A stretch of 64,000 nucleotides of DNA from Neoroseomonas terrae (GCF_018129025.1 NZ_JAAEDI010000008.1:124001-188000), one strand, 5' to 3'. Shown: positions 36,747-48,444, counted from the stretch's first letter. Translations and numbers: made by a program. Notes: generated by a model not told the origin, from the sequence alone.

Positions 36747-38279
36747 ATGGATATTCGTCCCGCCGAAATCTCCGAGATCCTGAAGCAGCAGATCGCGGGG
36801 TTCGACGCCGACGCCAACGTGGCCGAGGTGGGCACCGTGCTGACCGTCGGTGACGGCGTCGCCCGCGTGTACGGCCTGCAGAACGTGATGGCCGGTGAGC
36901 TGGTCGAGTTCCCGTCCGCCGGCCTGCGCGGCATGGCGCTGAACCTCGAAGCCGACAATGTCGGCGTCGTGATCTTCGGCGACGACCGCGGCATCCGCGA
37001 GGGCGACACCGTCTCCCGTACCGGCTCGATCGTGGACGTCCCCGTTGGCAAGGGCCTGCTCGGCCGCGTCGTCGACGCGCTCGGCAACCCGATCGACGGC
37101 AAGGGCCCGCTGACCGACGTGACGCGCACCCGCGTCGAGGTGAAGGCGCCCGGCATCATTCCCCGCAAGTCGGTGCACGAGCCGATGCAGACGGGCATCA
37201 AGGCGATCGACGCCCTGATCCCGATCGGCCGCGGCCAGCGCGAGCTGGTCATCGGCGATCGCCAGACCGGCAAGACGGCGGTGATCGTGGACACGATCAT
37301 CAACCAGAAGCCTGTGAACGCGACGGGCGATGAGTCCAAGAAGCTCTACACCATCTATGTCGCGGTCGGGCAGAAGCGCTCCACCGTCGCCCAGCTGGTG
37401 AAGACGCTGGAAGAAAACGGCGCGCTCGAATACTCCATCATCGTCGCGGCCACCGCTTCCGACCCGGCGCCGATGCAGTTCCTCGCGCCCTATTCCGGCT
37501 GCGCGATGGGCGAGTTCTTCCGCGACAACGGCATGCACGCGGTCATCTTCTATGACGACCTGTCGAAGCAGGCTGTCGCGTATCGCCAGATGTCGCTGCT
37601 GCTGCGCCGTCCGCCGGGCCGCGAGGCGTATCCGGGCGACGTGTTCTACCTGCACTCGCGCCTGCTCGAGCGCGCGGCGAAGATGAATGACGATTTCGGC
37701 AATGGCTCCCTGACCGCGCTGCCGGTCATCGAGACGCAGGCCGGCGACGTGTCGGCCTACATCCCGACCAATGTCATCTCCATCACCGACGGCCAGATCT
37801 TCCTCGAGACCGAGCTGTTCTATAAGGGCATCCGCCCGGCCGTGAACGTCGGCCTGTCGGTTTCCCGCGTGGGCTCGGCGGCGCAGATCAAGGCGATGAA
37901 GCAGGTTGCCGGCAAGATCAAGCTGGAGCTCGCGCAGTACCGTGAGATGGCGGCCTTCGCGCAGTTCGCGTCGGACCTCGATGCGACGACGCAGGCGCTG
38001 CTGGCTCGCGGCGCGCGCCTGACCGAGCTGCTGAAGCAGCCGCAGTACAAGCCGGTTCCGGTCGAGGAGCAGGTGGTGTCGCTGTTCGCCGGTACCCGCG
38101 GTTATCTCGACCGCATCACGGTGAATCAGGTCGGCGAGTTCGAGCGCCGCATGCTGGCCGACCTCAAGGTCCGCGAGCCTGCGATCCTTGACGCGATCCG
38201 CACCGACCGGGAGATCAAGAAGCCGACCGAGGACAAGCTGGTCGCCTTCCTCGACTCCTTCGCCAAGTCCTTCAGCTGA
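36747..38279 (+). CDS. atpA: ATP synthase F1 alpha subunit
   Basis: 510 residues, standard length. Begins [21 protein letters not shown]-loop [29 protein letters not shown] region and [14 protein letters not shown] are diagnostic. It provides the non-catalytic nucleotide sites of F1. Central gene of the operon. Confidence 0.99.
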   Translation: MDIRPAEISEILKQQIAGFDADANVAEVGTVLTVGDGVARVYGLQNVMAGELVEFPSAGLRGMALNLEADNVGVVIFGDDRGIREGDTVSRTGSIVDVPVGKGLLGRVVDALGNPIDGKGPLTDVTRTRVEVKAPGIIPRKSVHEPMQTGIKAIDALIPIGRGQRELVIGDRQTGKTAVIVDTIINQKPVNATGDESKKLYTIYVAVGQKRSTVAQLVKTLEENGALEYSIIVAATASDPAPMQFLAPYSGCAMGEFFRDNGMHAVIFYDDLSKQAVAYRQMSLLLRRPPGREAYPGDVFYLHSRLLERAAKMNDDFGNGSLTALPVIETQAGDVSAYIPTNVISITDGQIFLETELFYKGIRPAVNVGLSVSRVGSAAQIKAMKQVAGKIKLELAQYREMAAFAQFASDLDATTQALLARGARLTELLKQPQYKPVPVEEQVVSLFAGTRGYLDRITVNQVGEFERRMLADLKVREPAILDAIRTDREIKKPTEDKLVAFLDSFAKSFS

Positions 38280-38304
38280 GCGGAAAGGGGGCGGAGAGCC
38301 TCAC

Positions 38305-40633
<2,329 letters not shown>

Positions 40634-40662
40634 GCAGCGTCTTTGATTGACCCTCAGACGCC

Positions 40663-40683
40663 GGGCGGCGGCATCCGCCGCCC
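40663..40683. promoter_or_regulatory. Stable hairpin in the atpD-atpC gap
   Basis: GGGCGGCG / CGCCGCCC inverted repeat inside the 190 bases that separate atpD from atpC. No T run follows, so partial termination or message stabilisation that lowers epsilon-subunit yield is more likely than full termination. Confidence 0.35.
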
Positions 40684-40823
40684 TTGGCGTCGCCGCGTGA
40701 CTGGCGCGCTTGAGGGGTAAGCCTTATGGGCGGCGCCGGCCGCTGTGCGGCCGGATTCTCCGAGGTCGGCGTCCCGATTGGGCGGGCACACCGGTTGCAG
40801 TGTAGGTTTCGGGAGCGTTTGCG

Positions 40824-41234
40824 ATGGCCACCTTCCAGCTCGAGTTCGTCTCCCCCGAGAAGCTGCTGCTCTCGCGCCCGGTGGAGATGGCCGTGCTACC
40901 CGCCGCCGAGGGTGAGATGGGCGTGCTGCCCGGCCATGCCCCGATGATCGTGGCGCTGCGCGGCGGCGTCATCAGCGTGACGGAAGACGGGCAGGTCACC
41001 GAGCGCCTGTACGTTGCCGGCGGCTTCGCCGAGGTGACGCCGACCCGCGTGACCATCCTGGCGGATGAGGCGACGCCGGTTGCCGAACTGTCGAAGACCG
41101 ATGCGATCGAGCGCATTACGGCCGCCGAGGCTGCATTGCTCGAAGCGCAGGACCTTTCACCCGAGAAGCGCGAAGCTGCGATGAATCGCCTGCTCGCGGC
41201 CCGCGCGATGCTGGATGCCGCCCAGGCGGCGTGA
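40824..41234 (+). CDS. atpC: ATP synthase F1 epsilon subunit
   Basis: 136 residues. The beta-sandwich part (FVSPEKLLLSRPVEMAVLPAAEGEMGVLPGHAP) and the two C-terminal helices are both present, so it is the full-length inhibitory form. Preceded by GGGAG. Last gene of the F1 operon. Confidence 0.97.
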   Translation: MATFQLEFVSPEKLLLSRPVEMAVLPAAEGEMGVLPGHAPMIVALRGGVISVTEDGQVTERLYVAGGFAEVTPTRVTILADEATPVAELSKTDAIERITAAEAALLEAQDLSPEKREAAMNRLLAARAMLDAAQAA

Positions 41235-41371
41235 TCCACCGGCCCTGCGTTACTGCAGCGCAGTCACGGCGCGACAATTCAGTGACAGCTTGCCTTGAAT
41301 CTGCCCAGCGTCCCATGAGAATGAGGCGCAGGCAGACGCGGTTCCGACCAGATCCACCGGCGAGGTAGGCG

Positions 41372-42232
41372 ATGAAGCATTGGCATATCGACGAGGTGGG
41401 CTGGGACAGGTTCGATCCATCGAAGGTCGATCCGCAGATCGTGCCGCTGGTGAAGGCCGCGGCGATGGTCGAACGCAATGCCGCCGACTACGTCACCTAC
41501 CTGACCCGCATCTTCGCCGACGATCCGGACTTCCGCGCTGCGGCCGAGCATTGGGGCGTCGAGGAGACGCAGCACGGCGACGCGCTGGGCCGCTGGGGGG
41601 AGATCGCCGACCCGGGCTGGAACTTCCAGGATGCCTTCGCGCGCTACCGCGCCGGCTACAAGATCCAGCTCGATGCCGATGCGTCGATCCGCGGATCCCG
41701 CACCGGCGAACTCATCGCGCGCTGCATGGTCGAGACCGGCACGTCCTCCTACTACACCGCGCTCGGCGAATCGACCGAGGAGCCGGCGCTGAAGCAGGTC
41801 TGCCGGCTGATCGCGGCCGACGAGTACCGGCACTTCAAGCTGTTCTACGACCACATGAAGCGTTACCTGGCCCGTGAGCAGCTTTCCTTCACGCGCCGCC
41901 TGCGCATCGCCCTCGGCCGCATCGGCGAAAGCGAGGATGACGAACTCGCCTACGCCTTCCACTGCGGCAACGAGGCCGAAGCCGTGCCGTACGACCATGC
42001 GCGCTGCATCAGCGGCTACATGGGCCGGGCGATGGGCTTCTACCGCTTCCGCCACATCGAACGCGCCACGGGCATGATCTTCAAGACGATCGGCCTCGAA
42101 CCTCGGGGGCGGGTTTCCGACATCGCGGCGAAGGGTGCCTGGCGGCTGCTGTCCTGGCGGCGGGACCGGTACTTGGCGGCGCTGCGCAAGGCAGCAAACG
42201 AGAATGCCGGGGACAGCGCCCAGGCGGCGTGA
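41372..42232 (+). CDS. Ferritin-like di-iron protein
   Basis: 286 residues, start supported by GAGG ten bases upstream. Six carboxylate-bridged di-iron ligands can be placed: Glu34, Glu65 and His68 (EETQH), Glu121, Glu151 and His154 (DEYRH), in a four-helix bundle followed by a basic tail. This pattern occurs in rubrerythrin-like proteins and small monooxygenases or desaturases. No specific reaction can be assigned. It stands alone after atpC with 137 bases between. Confidence 0.72.
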   Translation: MKHWHIDEVGWDRFDPSKVDPQIVPLVKAAAMVERNAADYVTYLTRIFADDPDFRAAAEHWGVEETQHGDALGRWGEIADPGWNFQDAFARYRAGYKIQLDADASIRGSRTGELIARCMVETGTSSYYTALGESTEEPALKQVCRLIAADEYRHFKLFYDHMKRYLAREQLSFTRRLRIALGRIGESEDDELAYAFHCGNEAEAVPYDHARCISGYMGRAMGFYRFRHIERATGMIFKTIGLEPRGRVSDIAAKGAWRLLSWRRDRYLAALRKAANENAGDSAQAA

Positions 42233-42908
42233 CCCTGCCGGCGGACGGGCCTTCGTGCAGGCCCGGCGCAGGCGACGACCTCGGGGACACACCCCGATCC
42301 GACGACAGCCGCGCGCCATGTGGCTCGGCGGGCGAGCGCCGGCACGACCCTGGCACCTTCATCGGCCATGCTTTCCCCGACCATCACCTATGGGCTCTCG
42401 GCGATCGGCATCGCGCTGTGGGACATCCGCGCGAAGGCCGCCCATGGGGGTCGCGGAAGGGTCGCCCTGCATGGGGTTCCCAGCCGTTCGGCACGCCCGG
42501 CCCGCGCCGAAGGCGCCGCGCCCGCCCGGCGCAGGGTTCGGCCCTGGCGAGCCGGCAACCTTCCGGCGAATCGCGATTGTGACAGCGCGAAACGCCCGAT
42601 CTCCTGGGACTACCCTGGCTCCATTCCGGACAATGACGCGCGGTTAAGAAAAATCTTCGGCCCGGATCGATTTTCCCTTTGCGGCGCGGGCGGGCCGGTC
42701 CTATACGCCGGCCCAGACGCAGTACGCACGTGCCTCTGGCCCCCGGCCGCCTAGCGGCCAAAGGGTTTACGCAACGACGTCAAGCGTTCTGGCAACCCCG
42801 TCCGGCCTGGCCGGGCGGCCTACTTTGGTCGCTGGTTCGTTCGACCGTTTCGTCAACCTTGGGCCGTCGCCGTGACAGGTGGCCCACCGGAGCCTGGAGT
42901 GTACGGCG
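42233..42908 (+). promoter_or_regulatory. Long leader region of the ornithine/lysine decarboxylase, possible speF-type RNA element
   Basis: 676 bases without an intact gene. The last 270 carry several stems close together: GGGCCGG/CCGGCCC (42692-42714), GGCCGC-cta-GCGGCC (42745-42759) and a CCGG/CCGG palindrome (42802-42814), after an AT-richer patch near 42647-42680 that could hold a promoter. Alphaproteobacterial ornithine decarboxylase genes are known to have a conserved structured leader (the Rfam speF element). I cannot verify a match to that model by eye. Confidence 0.4.
42362..42450 (+). pseudogene. Possible relic of an enolase-superfamily (mandelate racemase-like) gene
   Basis: One plus-strand frame reads TITYGLSAIGIALWDIRAKAA, which strongly recalls the conserved barrel-start helix ALSAIDIALWDIKGKA of mandelate racemase/muconate lactonizing enzymes. 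The similarity stops abruptly and the frame then becomes Arg/Ala-rich filler with no further family motifs. It looks like a remnant left by deletion, but the match is short. Confidence 0.35.
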
Positions 42909-44039
42909 ATGACCCCGAAGATCGCCCGGTATCTGCGCGATTCCGCGCCGGCGACGCCATGCCTCGTCGTGGATGTGGACCGCGTGGAGGAGAATTATCG
43001 CCGCCTGAAGGACGTGCTGCCGCTGGCGCGCGTCTACTACGCCGTGAAGGCCAATCCGGCGGCCCCGATCCTTGAGCGCCTGACGGGCCTTGGCTCGTCC
43101 TTCGACGCAGCGTCGTGGGAGGAGATCGACGCCTGCCTCACCGCCGGTGCAGCGCCGAGCGCGATCTCGTTCGGCAACACGGTGAAGAAGGTGTCGGCCA
43201 TTCGGGCGGCGCATGAGGCCGGCGTGACGATGTTCGCCTTCGACAGCGAGCCCGAGCTTCTGAAGATCGCCCGGCACGCACCCGGCGCGCGCGTCTATTG
43301 CCGCATCCTGGTCGAGAACAAGGGTGCCGAATGGCCGCTCAGCCGCAAGTTTGGCTGCGAGCTGGACATGGCACGCGACCTGATGGTGCAGGCGCAGGCG
43401 CTCGGCCTCGACCCCTACGGCATCTCCTTCCATGTCGGCAGCCAGCAGACCAGCACCGCGGCCTATGAGGGCGCGATCGCTCGCGTCGCCATGCTGTTCA
43501 CCGACCTCAAGGAGGCCGGGGTGAAGCTGCGCATGGTCAATCTCGGCGGCGGCTACCCGGTGCGCTACCGCGCCGAGGTGCCGGCGATCGACGATTTCGG
43601 CATGGCCATCATGGGCGCCATGACCCAGCATTTTGGCAATGATCTGCCGGAGATGCTGATCGAGCCGGGCCGCTTCATGGTGGGCGATGCCGGCGTGGTC
43701 AGCAGCGAGGTCGTGCTGGTTTCCCGCAAGGGGAAGGACGACCCGGTGCGCTGGGTCTATCTCGACATCGGGCGCTTCGGCGGCCTCGCGGAGACCGAGG
43801 GCGAGGCGATCAAGTATGCGTTCCGCACGCCGCATGAAGGCGGGGCGGACGGTCCGGTGACGATTGCCGGCCCGACCTGCGACAGCACCGACACGCTATA
43901 TGAGAAGTCGAACTACCGCCTGCCGCTGGCGCTCGACTGCGGCGATCGCGTGGAGCTGCTGTCCACCGGCGCCTATGTGACGAGCTACGCCTCGCAGAAC
44001 TTCAACGGCTTCCGGCCGCTGGCGGAACACTACATCTGA
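42909..44039 (+). CDS. Ornithine/lysine decarboxylase, PLP fold type III
   Basis: 376 residues from the ATG at 42909. Pyridoxal-phosphate lysine Lys47 in YYAVKANP, phosphate-binding glycines in VNLGGGYPV and the active-site cysteine in GPTCDSTDTL place it in the eukaryote-like ODC/LysA group used by alphaproteobacteria to make putrescine or cadaverine. Exact substrate preference cannot be read by eye. It has a long structured leader and is transcribed alone. Confidence 0.92.
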   Translation: MTPKIARYLRDSAPATPCLVVDVDRVEENYRRLKDVLPLARVYYAVKANPAAPILERLTGLGSSFDAASWEEIDACLTAGAAPSAISFGNTVKKVSAIRAAHEAGVTMFAFDSEPELLKIARHAPGARVYCRILVENKGAEWPLSRKFGCELDMARDLMVQAQALGLDPYGISFHVGSQQTSTAAYEGAIARVAMLFTDLKEAGVKLRMVNLGGGYPVRYRAEVPAIDDFGMAIMGAMTQHFGNDLPEMLIEPGRFMVGDAGVVSSEVVLVSRKGKDDPVRWVYLDIGRFGGLAETEGEAIKYAFRTPHEGGADGPVTIAGPTCDSTDTLYEKSNYRLPLALDCGDRVELLSTGAYVTSYASQNFNGFRPLAEHYI

Positions 44040-44274
44040 TGATCGGAGGGGCTCTGCCCCTCCGCACCACTCCGCCAGGATGCTCGGCATCCTGGACCGC
44101 AGTCTGTTCGCGCCACGCGGAACAGACGCGTCGGGACTCAGAAGCGCGCCCGGTGCGCGGCAGCCCGCCGTGACAGTGGCGCCCGGCGCCAGATCGAGGT
44201 TTCCAAAGGCCCTTCGGCCTTTGGTGGGGTGAGGTCCGGAGAGGGGCGACGCCCCCTCTCCGCCGCTACCGGCC
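44040..44274. repeat. Intergenic palindromic repeat cluster (copy B)
   Basis: Four stems in 220 bases: CGGAGGGGC-tct-GCCCCTCCG (44044-44064), CCAGGATGC-tcg-GCATCCTGG (44075-44095), CCAAAGGCC-cttc-GGCCTTTGG (44203-44224) and GGAGAGGGGC/GCCCCCTCTCC (44238-44261). The first and third match modules in copy A, the third inverted. The cluster lies between convergent genes and probably also terminates both. Confidence 0.65.
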
Positions 44275-44727
44275 TCAGCCGCCGAGCCGCGCCTTCACCA
44301 TCGGCCCGGCCTTCGCCATGTCCAGCGTCGCGGCGTGCTTTGCCTTCAGCGCGGCCATCACCTTGCCCATCTCCTTGATCGACCCCGCGCCGGTCTCGGC
44401 GACCGCCGCGTCGATCGCGGCGGCCATGGCGGCGTCGTCCATCTGCTGTGGCAGGAAGGCTTCGATCACGGCGATCTCGGCTTCTTCCTTCGCGGCCAGT
44501 TCCTCGCGCCCGCCCTGGCGGTACATCGTCACGCTCTCCGCGCGGGACTTCGCCATGCCGCGCAGCATGGCGATGATGCCTGCCTCGTCGACCGGCGGGT
44601 TCGGCCGGGCCGCGATGTCGGTGTCCTTCAGCTTGGCCGTGATCATGCGCAGGGTGGAGACGCGGGCGCTGTCGCCGGCGCGCATGGCGGTCTTGAGGTC
44701 CTCGGTGAAGCGGTCGCGCAGGGACAT
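44275..44727 (-). CDS. GatB/YqeY domain protein
   Basis: 150 residues from the ATG at 44727, with GAGG ten bases upstream. Opens MSLRDRFTEDLKTAMRAGD and keeps family motifs STLRMITAKLKD, EEAEIAVIEAFLPQQMDD and GSIKEMGKVMAALK. YqeY proteins resemble the tRNA-binding tail of GatB; their role is unsettled. Divergent from carA, a common arrangement in alphaproteobacteria. Confidence 0.92.
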   Translation of the reverse strand: MSLRDRFTEDLKTAMRAGDSARVSTLRMITAKLKDTDIAARPNPPVDEAGIIAMLRGMAKSRAESVTMYRQGGREELAAKEEAEIAVIEAFLPQQMDDAAMAAAIDAAVAETGAGSIKEMGKVMAALKAKHAATLDMAKAGPMVKARLGG

Positions 44728-44844
44728 TTGATGTGATCCTCGATCAGTATGTGCGATATAGCGCGTTGGCGGCCTGGGAGGAAATTTCCCGCGCGACTGA
44801 TTCAGCTTGCGGCGGGAATTCCTTTCCCGGCATAAGCCCTTCCC

Positions 44845-46224
44845 ATGCGCACCGTGGAAGAGATCATCGGCCTGCTCGGCGGGCTGGACGCGGCAGCCGC
44901 GCGCTGCGGCGTCGGGACCGAGGCCATCCGCAAATGGCGGCAGGCCAAGGCGATTCCGGCGAAGCATTGGCCGGCGGTGCTGGCGGCCACGGGCCTCGCC
45001 TTGTCGGACCTGCCCGGCGCGCCACCGGAAACCCAGAAGACGGAGACCGCCATGGACGCGGCCGATACCCCCCCTGACGGCGCCACGGGCTGCCTGGTGC
45101 TGGCCGACGGGACGATCTTCTGGGGCCGCGGCTTCGGGGCCGAGGCCGCGACGGTCGGCGAGATCTGCTTCAACACGGGCATGACCGGGTATCAGGAAAC
45201 GCTGACCGACCCGTCCTATGCCGGGCAAATCATCACCTTCACCTTCCCCCATATCGGCAATGTCGGGACCAACCCCGAGGACATCGAGACGATCACACCG
45301 GCCGCGCGCGGGCTGATCGTCAAGCAGGACGTCACGGAGCCGGCGAATTACCGGGCGACGAAGCACCTTGATGCCTGGCTGCTGTCTTATGGCATTCCGG
45401 GCGTGTCGGGGATCGACACCAGGGCGCTGACGGCCCGCATCCGTGATCTCGGCGCGCCGAACGGGGTGATCTGCCACCGGGCGGATGGGAAGTTCGACAT
45501 CGCCGCGCTGAAGGCGCAGGCGGCGGCGTGGCCGGGGCTCGAGGGCATGGACCTCGCGAAGGAAGTCAGCGTCCGCCAGACCTATCATTGGGACGAGACG
45601 GAATGGGCCTGGCCGGAAGGCTTCGGCCGGCAGGCGGCGCCCGCGCACAAGGTCGTCGCGGTCGACTACGGCGCGAAGCGCAACATCCTGCGCTGCCTGG
45701 CCTCGGCCGGCTGCGAGGTCGTGGTGGTGCCGGCGACGGCGACGGCCGAGGAAATCCTCGGCCACAAGCCGGATGGCGTGTTCCTGTCGAACGGCCCCGG
45801 TGACCCGGCCGCGACCGGCGAATACGCGGTGCCGGCGATCCAGGGTGTGCTGGAGAGCAGGGTTCCGGTCTTCGGGATCTGCCTGGGGCATCAGCTCCTC
45901 GCGCTCTCGCTGGGTGCGAAGACCTACAAGCTGCCGCGCGGCCACCGCGGCGCGAACCAGCCGGTGAAGGACCTGACGACGGGCAAGGTCGAGATCACGT
46001 CGCAGAACCATGGCTTCGCCGTGGACCCGAAGACCCTGCCGGCGAATACGGCGGTCACGCATGTCTCGCTGTTCGACGGCACGAATGAGGGTATCGCGGC
46101 GACCGACCGCCCGGCCTTCTCGGTGCAGTATCACCCCGAGGCGAGCCCCGGCCCCTCCGACAGCCACTACCTGTTCCATCGTTTCGTGGAGATGATGGAG
46201 GCGTCCAAGGCCGCGCGGGGCTGA
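44845..46224 (+). CDS. carA: Carbamoyl-phosphate synthase small subunit with N-terminal helix-turn-helix extension
   Basis: 459 residues from ATG 44845. The last 390 are a normal CarA: small-subunit domain (LADGTIFWGRGFG, NTGMTGYQETLTDPSY) and class I glutamine amidotransferase with nucleophile Cys346 in GICLGHQLL and HPEASPGP. The first 60 residues (IGLLGGLDAAAARCGVGTEA, then IRKWRQAKAIPAKHW) read as a YdaS/Cro-like helix-turn-helix. A second in-frame ATG at 45052 has GGAG seven bases upstream and would give a standard 390-residue CarA, while ATG 44845 has no clear ribosome site. Both forms may be made. CarA feeds ammonia from glutamine to CarB for arginine and pyrimidine synthesis. The I-R-K-W pattern is good protein-like sequence, so the extension is unlikely to be chance. 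Confidence 0.93.
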   Translation: MRTVEEIIGLLGGLDAAAARCGVGTEAIRKWRQAKAIPAKHWPAVLAATGLALSDLPGAPPETQKTETAMDAADTPPDGATGCLVLADGTIFWGRGFGAEAATVGEICFNTGMTGYQETLTDPSYAGQIITFTFPHIGNVGTNPEDIETITPAARGLIVKQDVTEPANYRATKHLDAWLLSYGIPGVSGIDTRALTARIRDLGAPNGVICHRADGKFDIAALKAQAAAWPGLEGMDLAKEVSVRQTYHWDETEWAWPEGFGRQAAPAHKVVAVDYGAKRNILRCLASAGCEVVVVPATATAEEILGHKPDGVFLSNGPGDPAATGEYAVPAIQGVLESRVPVFGICLGHQLLALSLGAKTYKLPRGHRGANQPVKDLTTGKVEITSQNHGFAVDPKTLPANTAVTHVSLFDGTNEGIAATDRPAFSVQYHPEASPGPSDSHYLFHRFVEMMEASKAARG

Positions 46225-46309
46225 ACCCCGCCGGCGGGTCGCGTCCGATGATCGTAGCGCCGCAGGGCGCGAAGGTCTGAATCGGCCGCGCGAACAAAGG
46301 GGAGATGGC

Positions 46310-47068
46310 ATGTTCGATCTGAAGGGGCGCGCTGCGCTCGTCACCGGCGGCAATGGCGGCATCGGGCTCGGCTTCGCGCGCGGGCTGGCAAAGGCCGGCG
46401 CCGCGGTCATGGTCGCCGGGCGCAACGCCGCGAAGAACGCGGCGGCTGTCGCGGAGCTGAAAGCGCTGGGTGCCGTCGCCGACAGTGTCGAAGTGGACGT
46501 GACCGACGAGGCCTCGATCCGCGCCATGGTCGCGACCACGGCCGAGCGGCTCGGGCGGCTCGACATCCTGGTCAACAACGCCGGCACCAATATCCGCAAC
46601 CGTCCGGAAAGCTACCGGATGGAGGATTGGCACACCGTCATCGCGACGAACCTGACCAGCGGCATGATCGCCGCGCAGGCGGCGCATCCGCATCTGAAGA
46701 AGGGCGGCGTCGGGCGCGTCATCAACAACGGGTCGATGCTGTCGATCTTCGGTCTGCCGTTCCACGCCGCCTATGGCGCGTCGAAGGGCGGTGTGGTGCA
46801 GATGACGAAGTCGATGGCCGTGGCCTGGGCCGCCGACGGCATCACGGTGAACGTCATCCTGCCCGGCTGGATCGACACCGACCTGACCCGCAAGGCGCGG
46901 CAGGACATGGCGAATCTGAACGAGGACGTGCTGCGGCGCACGCCTTCCAAGCGCTGGGGAACGCCGGGCGATTTCGAGGGCGTGGCGGCCTTCCTCGCCT
47001 CCGACGCGGCAGCCTTCATCACCGGGGTCGCGATCCCGGTCGATGGCGGGTTCTCGGTTCACGGGTGA
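46310..47068 (+). CDS. SDR family oxidoreductase
   Basis: 252 residues. NAD(P) motif TGGNGGIG at 12-19, NNAG after the third strand, catalytic Ser142, Tyr155 and Lys159 (AAYGASKGG), and the C-terminal ITGVAIPVDGGFS. Closest in look to gluconate 5-dehydrogenase or 2-deoxygluconate 3-dehydrogenase-type SDRs; substrate unknown. First of five genes inserted between carA and carB. Confidence 0.9.
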   Translation: MFDLKGRAALVTGGNGGIGLGFARGLAKAGAAVMVAGRNAAKNAAAVAELKALGAVADSVEVDVTDEASIRAMVATTAERLGRLDILVNNAGTNIRNRPESYRMEDWHTVIATNLTSGMIAAQAAHPHLKKGGVGRVINNGSMLSIFGLPFHAAYGASKGGVVQMTKSMAVAWAADGITVNVILPGWIDTDLTRKARQDMANLNEDVLRRTPSKRWGTPGDFEGVAAFLASDAAAFITGVAIPVDGGFSVHG

Positions 47069-47072
47069 CGAT

Positions 47073-47513
47073 GTGCGCTGGCGGCGAGCGATCCTGATGG
47101 GACTGGCGGCGAGCCCGCTGGTGGTGGTCGCGGCGCTCGCCGCGGCGCCGGAGGGCAGCCTGCGCTGCGCCGAACCCGTCCTGCGCTCCGTCAGCCCGGA
47201 TGGCACGCATGAACTGACCGTCTGCCCGCGCCGGTCCTGGCGCTTCGCCATGCCGGGCCAGGGCAGCGACGTGCCCGGCTGGGTGGTGTTGCGAGACGGT
47301 GACGGACACATCGCGGGCGTCGTCGATGTTGGCGTCATGCTCGAGATCGACCAGCCGGCCGAATGGGAGAGCGGCGTTGCGCTGATCCCGCTCGCCGCGC
47401 GGATCGAGCCTTTCCCGCGTGACCTTCCGGCATGGCGGCGCGTGCTCGACGACCGCCGGCGGCGGCTCGCCGCGCATCTGGGCCTGGCGCCGCGCAGCGA
47501 GGAATTCCGCTGA
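47073..47513 (+). CDS. Hypothetical exported protein
   Basis: 146 residues from a GTG at 47073, 4 bases after the SDR stop; ATG 47097 is an alternative and ATG 47043 lies inside the SDR gene. A hydrophobic N-terminus (ILMGLAASPLVVVAALAAA) suggests a signal peptide or anchor. The mature part has two cysteines (LRCAEP, LTVCPRR) that could pair. No family recognised. Its stop overlaps the LysE-family start (TGATG). Confidence 0.65.
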   Translation: MRWRRAILMGLAASPLVVVAALAAAPEGSLRCAEPVLRSVSPDGTHELTVCPRRSWRFAMPGQGSDVPGWVVLRDGDGHIAGVVDVGVMLEIDQPAEWESGVALIPLAARIEPFPRDLPAWRRVLDDRRRRLAAHLGLAPRSEEFR

Positions 47514-48145
47514 TGCCGACGATCGAGACGCTGCTGGTCTTCGCCGCGCTGTCCTTTGGGCTGGCGGCGACGCCCGGGCCGAACATGCTTTACCTCGTCT
47601 CCCGCGCGCTGGCGCAGGGGACGGCGGCCGGGCTGGTTTCGCTGGTGGGCTGCCAGGTCGGCTCGCTGGTCATCATGCTGTGCGCGGCCGCGGGGCTGAC
47701 GGCAGCGCTGTTCGCGGTGCCCTACGCCTGGGATGTGCTGCGGATCGGCGGGGCGGCGTATCTCGCCTGGCTGGCGTGGCAATGCCTGCGGCCGGGCGGG
47801 CAGCCGATCTTCGCGCCGCGCGCCATGCCGCGGGAACCGGCGCTACGCTTGTTTTCCGTCGGCTTCGCGACGGCGGCGCTGAACCCGAAGGTCGCGCTGT
47901 TCTATGTGGCGGTGCTGCCGCCCTTCATCGATCCGGCGCTCGGCAGTGTCTTCGTGCAGGGCGCGGTGTTGGGCGCGGTGCAGATCGGCGTCGCGATCGT
48001 CTTCGATGGGCTGCTGGTCTATGGCGCGGCGGGTGTGGCGCGGTTCCTCGGCACGCGGCCGGCCTGGATGGCGGCGCAGCGCTGGCTGCTCGGCGTGGCG
48101 CTGGCGCTGATCGCGGTGAAGCTCGCAACGGACGGGCGGCGCTGA
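47513..48145 (+). CDS. LysE family amino-acid/metabolite exporter
   Basis: 210 residues from the ATG in TGATG at 47513. LysE/RhtB hallmarks: ATPGPNMLYLVSRALAQG near the N-terminus and ALNPKVALFYVAVLPPF in the middle, with about six hydrophobic helices. Members export amino acids such as lysine, homoserine or threonine. It overlaps the genes on both sides by one base, so the block is translationally coupled. Confidence 0.92.
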   Translation: MPTIETLLVFAALSFGLAATPGPNMLYLVSRALAQGTAAGLVSLVGCQVGSLVIMLCAAAGLTAALFAVPYAWDVLRIGGAAYLAWLAWQCLRPGGQPIFAPRAMPREPALRLFSVGFATAALNPKVALFYVAVLPPFIDPALGSVFVQGAVLGAVQIGVAIVFDGLLVYGAAGVARFLGTRPAWMAAQRWLLGVALALIAVKLATDGRR

Positions 48146-48444
48146 TGTATCTCTACGGCCTGGACGCGCTGATGCACGGCGGCATCGCAATGACCATCGT
48201 CCTGCTGCCGGCGGTCGTGCTGTTCTGGCGCCTGACCGGAACGCTGCGCGGAGGGCGCGCGCTGCGGCCCTTCGTGACCGTCGTCGCGTCGTACGGCGCG
48301 GCGTGCGCCGGCGCCGGGCTCTGGGCCTTCAATTTCGAGCGCCCGAGCTTCGTCGACGAAGCCATGGCCGGCGCGCTGATCATCGGCGCCGTCCTCGGCC
48401 TCGTCGCCTTCCTCATTCTCCTTCTCCTCCCGCGGAAAGCCTGA
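48145..48444 (+). CDS. Small membrane protein of unknown function
   Basis: 99 residues with three hydrophobic stretches (TIVLLPAVVLFW, VASYGAACAGAGLWAF, ALIIGAVLGLVAFLILLLL). Starts in the TGATG overlap with the LysE gene. No recognised family; coupling suggests a role near the exporter. Confidence 0.65.
   Translation: MYLYGLDALMHGGIAMTIVLLPAVVLFWRLTGTLRGGRALRPFVTVVASYGAACAGAGLWAFNFERPSFVDEAMAGALIIGAVLGLVAFLILLLLPRKA

Noticed and set aside
42135..42754. Open frames overlapping the decarboxylase leader
   Set aside because: Apart from one short enolase-like stretch, the translations are Arg/Pro/Ala-rich with no ribosome sites.
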